Notes under the pieces: generated by a model | Told to the model about the DNA's origin: nothing | Database searches by the model: none | What the model saw: the letters and a program-made list of their open reading frames with translations, nothing else | In this document: positions 14,233 to 16,711 of the stretch, in pieces | Position numbering within the stretch: position 1 is the first letter of the stretch | How the letters are laid out: the number at the start of each line of letters is the position of its first letter | From: Proteobacteria bacterium UBA6522 | Lineage (GTDB): Bacteria; Pseudomonadota; Gammaproteobacteria; Steroidobacterales; Rariloculaceae | Assembly: GCA_002434915.1 (NCBI GenBank) | Contig: DJLG01000024.1 | Coordinates: 1 to 16,711 of the forward strand | Direction: 5' to 3' | Length of the DNA: 16,711 nucleotides | Position numbers and translations under genes: made by a program

Positions 14233-16365
14233 TTAAGGCAGCGCAACCGCTAGTAGTGCCCCTGGTTGACGTCGTCTTGGGCTACCAGCCTGCAATAAGA
14301 TGTAATGCCTACCTTCATGCATATAGCTCATCATTCCATATTCACCAGGTATAGGAATTTCAACACTGGCTAAAATTTCTCCGGTGAGTTTGTCACGTGC
14401 ATGCAAAAGAGGGTCGCCGTTTTCTCCGAGCTCTGCTTGACCCCTAAGATCCTCAGTCGTTTGCACTAGAAGGTCGCCTACAACCATTTGGATAGAATGA
14501 CCGGTACCACCTGTATTAGGAACATCTACACCTTCTAACATGGGATGATTAAGTAGTTGTGGTGGAGTATTACCAACGGGTATGTCCCATAGCTTATCTC
14601 CTGTATTCATGTCATAGGCGGCAAGTCCCTGAAAGAGTGGTTTATAAAGAGGTAAGCCTTGGATGTTTGGTAGAGCCGCTACTGGGCCTCCCGGGTGATA
14701 TGCAGCTACAGTCGTTCCTGTTGTTGGTGTATGCCTCTCATTTCCTCTCCAGCTTTCTGCTGAAGCTCCTGCAAAATGAATCCTTTCTTCATCAACGCCA
14801 TTTGTGGGTACCAAAAAACCCGGTGCCGTACATTCTCTAACATGTGAGGCGTACATAATTCCGGTGGTTGGGTCTGCAACCGGGGGATGGTAGATATTTA
14901 GACCACCCTTACAACCAACACTATTTATGAAATCATTATCGTGAGGGTAGGGTAGTGGAGGAACATATAAGCCACCAACCTGAAATCTACTGAGCAACTC
15001 TAAAGCACGCTCTTTTAACTCAGGCGTGTAGTCAATAACAAATTCCTCAGTAATGCCATCCCAAACTATCGGGTCTAAAGGTTCGGGTCGAGTGGGGTAG
15101 GGTTGTGTTGGAGCTGTGTAGTTACCTGGTACCTCAGTTTGTATGACTGGACGATCTTCAATTGGCCAAATGGGCTCACCAGTTTCTCTGTTAAAAGCAA
15201 AAATTAGTCCTTGTTTGGTATTTTGAACAAGGGCAGGAATCTCTTCTCCATCGACCGTGAGATCCAAAAGAATTGGTGCAGCTGGTGTGTCATAGTTCCA
15301 CTGTTCACTTCTATGGATCTGGTAGTGCCAACGACGTTCACCTGTCTCTACATCCAAGGCAAGTACGCTACCACCAAAGAGATTATATCCAGGACGATGC
15401 CCGGTATAAGATTGAACTGTTGATGCATTAGTAACAACATAGACAAGCCCTAACTCAGGGTCTGCAGAAGCAGGCGTCCATTGGGATATATCTCCTGACC
15501 AGCGCCAAGAATCATTTCCCCAGGTGTCATTGCCATACTCCCCTGGTCTTGGAATTACATGAAACTTCCATAAATACTCGCCAGTTCGGGCATCAAAGCC
15601 CATTATGTCGCCCGGCACATTTTCTATTCGGGTTTGGTCATAACTAGGTTCATGGCCAGCTAGAACAACAATAACTCCATTTACCACAATGGGTGGTGAA
15701 GACGCGGTAACTTCGCCAAGTGGTCTTGGAATCCCATAGTCTGGATCATAGGGTTCACCTGTCCATTCCTCCCAGGGTCCCCAGTCTTTGATTAAGTCTG
15801 GAATTAGGTCCACCACACCAGTCTGAGCAAATCCATCTAATGGTACCGGACTTCCCCAATTTTCCAGCGGGCGTCCTGTTTTTGCATCTAAAGCCCAAAG
15901 GAAAAAGGAAGGGCTAGTAATATAAACCACACCTCGACCATCAACTTCTGCATACGCAATACCCTTACCAAAGTCTCTTCTTGGTGAACGCAGATATCTT
16001 GTGGTTTGGGGTTCACGAAAAGTCCAAAGTGTTTCCCCAGTACCAGGATCAATCGCGACTACTTGTCTGCGTTGACCGGCTACCGTATAGAGAACTCCAT
16101 CAGCATAGACAGGTGTAGCCCGCATTGTGTATTCCACACCAGGCCCATAATTATCACCCCTCCATATCCAGGCAACTTCTAAGTCAGAAAAATTGTCTGC
16201 ATTAATCTGATTGAGCATCGGTGCAGAGCGTGTACTTCCAGCATCACCTGTTAGATATCGCCACTCCCCATTCTCCAATCCTGTTCGTTGAGCGTAGCTT
16301 TGTGAAAAGCCAAAGAAGTAGATTACAAGCGTTATAAGTGCACTAAGTGACTTGGATTTCGTCAT
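14233..16365 (-). CDS. PQQ-dependent quinoprotein dehydrogenase, glucose-dehydrogenase-like propeller (710 aa)
   Basis: This exported quinoprotein belongs to the long type often annotated as glucose/quinate-like PQQ dehydrogenase. A signal peptide covers 1-25 (SQSYAQ). Propeller blocks are GDAGSTRSAPMLNQINADNFSDLEVAW (40-66), TPVYADGVLYTVAGQRRQVVAIDPGTGETLW (84-114), GRGVVYIT, GSVLALDVETGERRWHYQIHRSEQWNYDTPAAPILLD (332-368) and VQNTKQGLIFAFNRETGEPIWPIE (380-403). The motif usually WDxD reads WNYD (356-359), leaving Asp359. No haem motif, no membrane domain and no vicinal Cys pair are seen, so a separate acceptor is required. GGAG nine bases before ATG 16365 fits the start. It is first in the operon with ACAD, PrpD and the hydratase, so it may open the pathway by oxidising the growth substrate outside the inner membrane. 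Confidence 0.9.
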   Translation of the reverse strand: MTKSKSLSALITLVIYFFGFSQSYAQRTGLENGEWRYLTGDAGSTRSAPMLNQINADNFSDLEVAWIWRGDNYGPGVEYTMRATPVYADGVLYTVAGQRRQVVAIDPGTGETLWTFREPQTTRYLRSPRRDFGKGIAYAEVDGRGVVYITSPSFFLWALDAKTGRPLENWGSPVPLDGFAQTGVVDLIPDLIKDWGPWEEWTGEPYDPDYGIPRPLGEVTASSPPIVVNGVIVVLAGHEPSYDQTRIENVPGDIMGFDARTGEYLWKFHVIPRPGEYGNDTWGNDSWRWSGDISQWTPASADPELGLVYVVTNASTVQSYTGHRPGYNLFGGSVLALDVETGERRWHYQIHRSEQWNYDTPAAPILLDLTVDGEEIPALVQNTKQGLIFAFNRETGEPIWPIEDRPVIQTEVPGNYTAPTQPYPTRPEPLDPIVWDGITEEFVIDYTPELKERALELLSRFQVGGLYVPPLPYPHDNDFINSVGCKGGLNIYHPPVADPTTGIMYASHVRECTAPGFLVPTNGVDEERIHFAGASAESWRGNERHTPTTGTTVAAYHPGGPVAALPNIQGLPLYKPLFQGLAAYDMNTGDKLWDIPVGNTPPQLLNHPMLEGVDVPNTGGTGHSIQMVVGDLLVQTTEDLRGQAELGENGDPLLHARDKLTGEILASVEIPIPGEYGMMSYMHEGRHYILLQAGSPRRRQPGALLAVALP

Positions 16366-16387
16366 TTTTTAAGTCTCCGATAAGAAG

Positions 16388-16407
16388 TAGTGATTCCATA
16401 ATCACTA
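16388..16407 (-). promoter_or_regulatory. 8-bp inverted repeat upstream of the quinoprotein/ACAD operon
   Basis: TAGTGATT (16388-16395) and AATCACTA (16400-16407) form a perfect 8-bp palindrome with a 4-nt spacer, starting 22 bases before the ATG. It could be a repressor operator or a leader hairpin. No T-run follows on the minus strand, so it does not look like a terminator. Confidence 0.45.
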
Positions 16408-16423
16408 TTTACAAATTTTCTAT

Positions 16424-16443
16424 ATTGAGCAGTATTGAGCAGT
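16424..16443. repeat. Tandem 10-bp direct repeat in the operon promoter region
   Basis: ATTGAGCAGT occurs twice, head to tail and without mismatch (16424-16433 and 16434-16443). A 10-bp period places both copies on one face of the helix, as for tandem activator sites. It lies 59 bases before the quinoprotein start. On the minus strand TTAACT and TATAGA flank its two sides with about 16 bases between, so it may overlap a weak promoter. Confidence 0.5.
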
Positions 16444-16531
16444 TAAGTTGGTTATTTCTAAATATTTTTGTCCTGGCTCGAGTCACTCATTGATATAGTA
16501 GCTTAGACGTCGGTTAGGGTCATAGTATTTT

Positions 16532-16605
16532 GCCCCGGTAGCTCAGCTGGATAGAGCGTCCGCCTCCTAAGCGGAAGGTCAGAGGTTCGAATCCTCTTCG
16601 GGGCG
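16532..16605 (+). tRNA. tRNA-Arg, anticodon CCU
   Basis: The cloverleaf folds fully. The acceptor is GCCCCGG with TCGGGGC (one G-T pair). The D arm is in TAGCTCAGCTGGATAGAGC. The anticodon stem TCCGC/GCGGA holds the loop CTCCTAA, which gives anticodon CCT for AGG codons. The T arm is AGAGG-TTCGAAT-CCTCT. The discriminator is G at 16605. The 3' CCA is not encoded (CAT follows), so it is added after transcription. tRNA genes of this kind are frequent integration sites for genomic islands. Confidence 0.96.
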
Positions 16606-16664
16606 CATTCAAAAATAAAATATCCTTATTTATCAGTTAATTATACCAAATTAGTCTAGCGAAC

Positions 16665-16686
16665 CGTATACACAAACGTATACACA
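16665..16686. repeat. Double CGTATACACA motif downstream of tRNA-Arg
   Basis: CGTATACACA occurs at 16665-16674 and 16677-16686 with two bases between (12-bp period). Each copy contains the palindrome GTATAC. Short repeats of this type just after a tRNA 3' end can be regulator or recombinase binding sites of an integrated element. The window ends 25 bases later, so no integrase can be seen. Confidence 0.5.
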
Positions 16687-16711
16687 TTGGGTGATATGCT
16701 ATATATCTTAA

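Larger units (their letters stand above)
16366..16531. promoter_or_regulatory. Divergent promoter region between the operon and tRNA-Arg
   Basis: These 166 AT-rich bases must hold the leftward promoter of the quinoprotein operon and the rightward promoter of the tRNA. They contain the inverted repeat and tandem repeat listed separately. TTGATA at 16490-16495 is a possible -35 box for the tRNA, with only a poor -10 match 17-18 bases later. No protein frame is supported. Confidence 0.4.

Overview
The window looks like a chromosomal piece of a moderately AT-rich, free-living Gram-negative proteobacterium, most likely a gammaproteobacterium. The reasons are a very well conserved FabA, many proteins with Sec or Tat export signals (so a periplasm), several PQQ-type quinoproteins and a c-type haem protein. 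An uncultured marine gammaproteobacterium would fit, but the sequence alone does not fix the lineage. No phage, transposase, CRISPR or rRNA sequence is visible.

Layout, left to right. (1) 1-1605, minus: an exported protein cut by the left edge, with a carboxypeptidase-regulatory-like domain, one CxxCH haem-c site and a probable beta-propeller. (2) 1606-1872: a divergent promoter region. (3) 1873-3636, plus: a 587-aa PQQ alcohol-dehydrogenase-like quinoprotein. (4) 3674-6836, minus: three genes read DUF1499 protein -> plant-type ferredoxin-NADP reductase -> Tat-exported MmgE/PrpD lipoprotein. (5) 7010-7561, plus: fabA. (6) 7621-9309, minus: an OFA-family MFS carrier. (7) 9440-10741, minus: three small genes, namely a 57-aa charged protein, an exported 221-aa unknown and an exported DUF6152 protein. 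(8) 10864-16365, minus: a compact four-gene operon read quinoprotein (710 aa) -> acyl-CoA dehydrogenase -> MmgE/PrpD -> HTD2/mesaconyl-CoA-hydratase-like hot-dog protein. (9) 16532-16605, plus: tRNA-Arg(CCU), followed by a doubled CGTATACACA motif at the right edge.

The genes suggest a catabolic and respiratory region. Periplasmic quinoproteins would oxidise an alcohol, aldehyde or sugar-like substrate and could pass electrons to the haem-c protein. The OFA carrier could move an organic acid. The cytosolic ACAD, PrpD and hydratase would process an acyl-CoA or branched organic acid. The substrate cannot be read from the sequence. The main oddities are a Tat-lipoprotein MmgE/PrpD that lacks two of the family's catalytic histidines, its neighbour FNR of chloroplast type, the operon that joins a quinoprotein to acyl-CoA enzymes, and a tandem 10-bp repeat plus a hairpin upstream of that operon.
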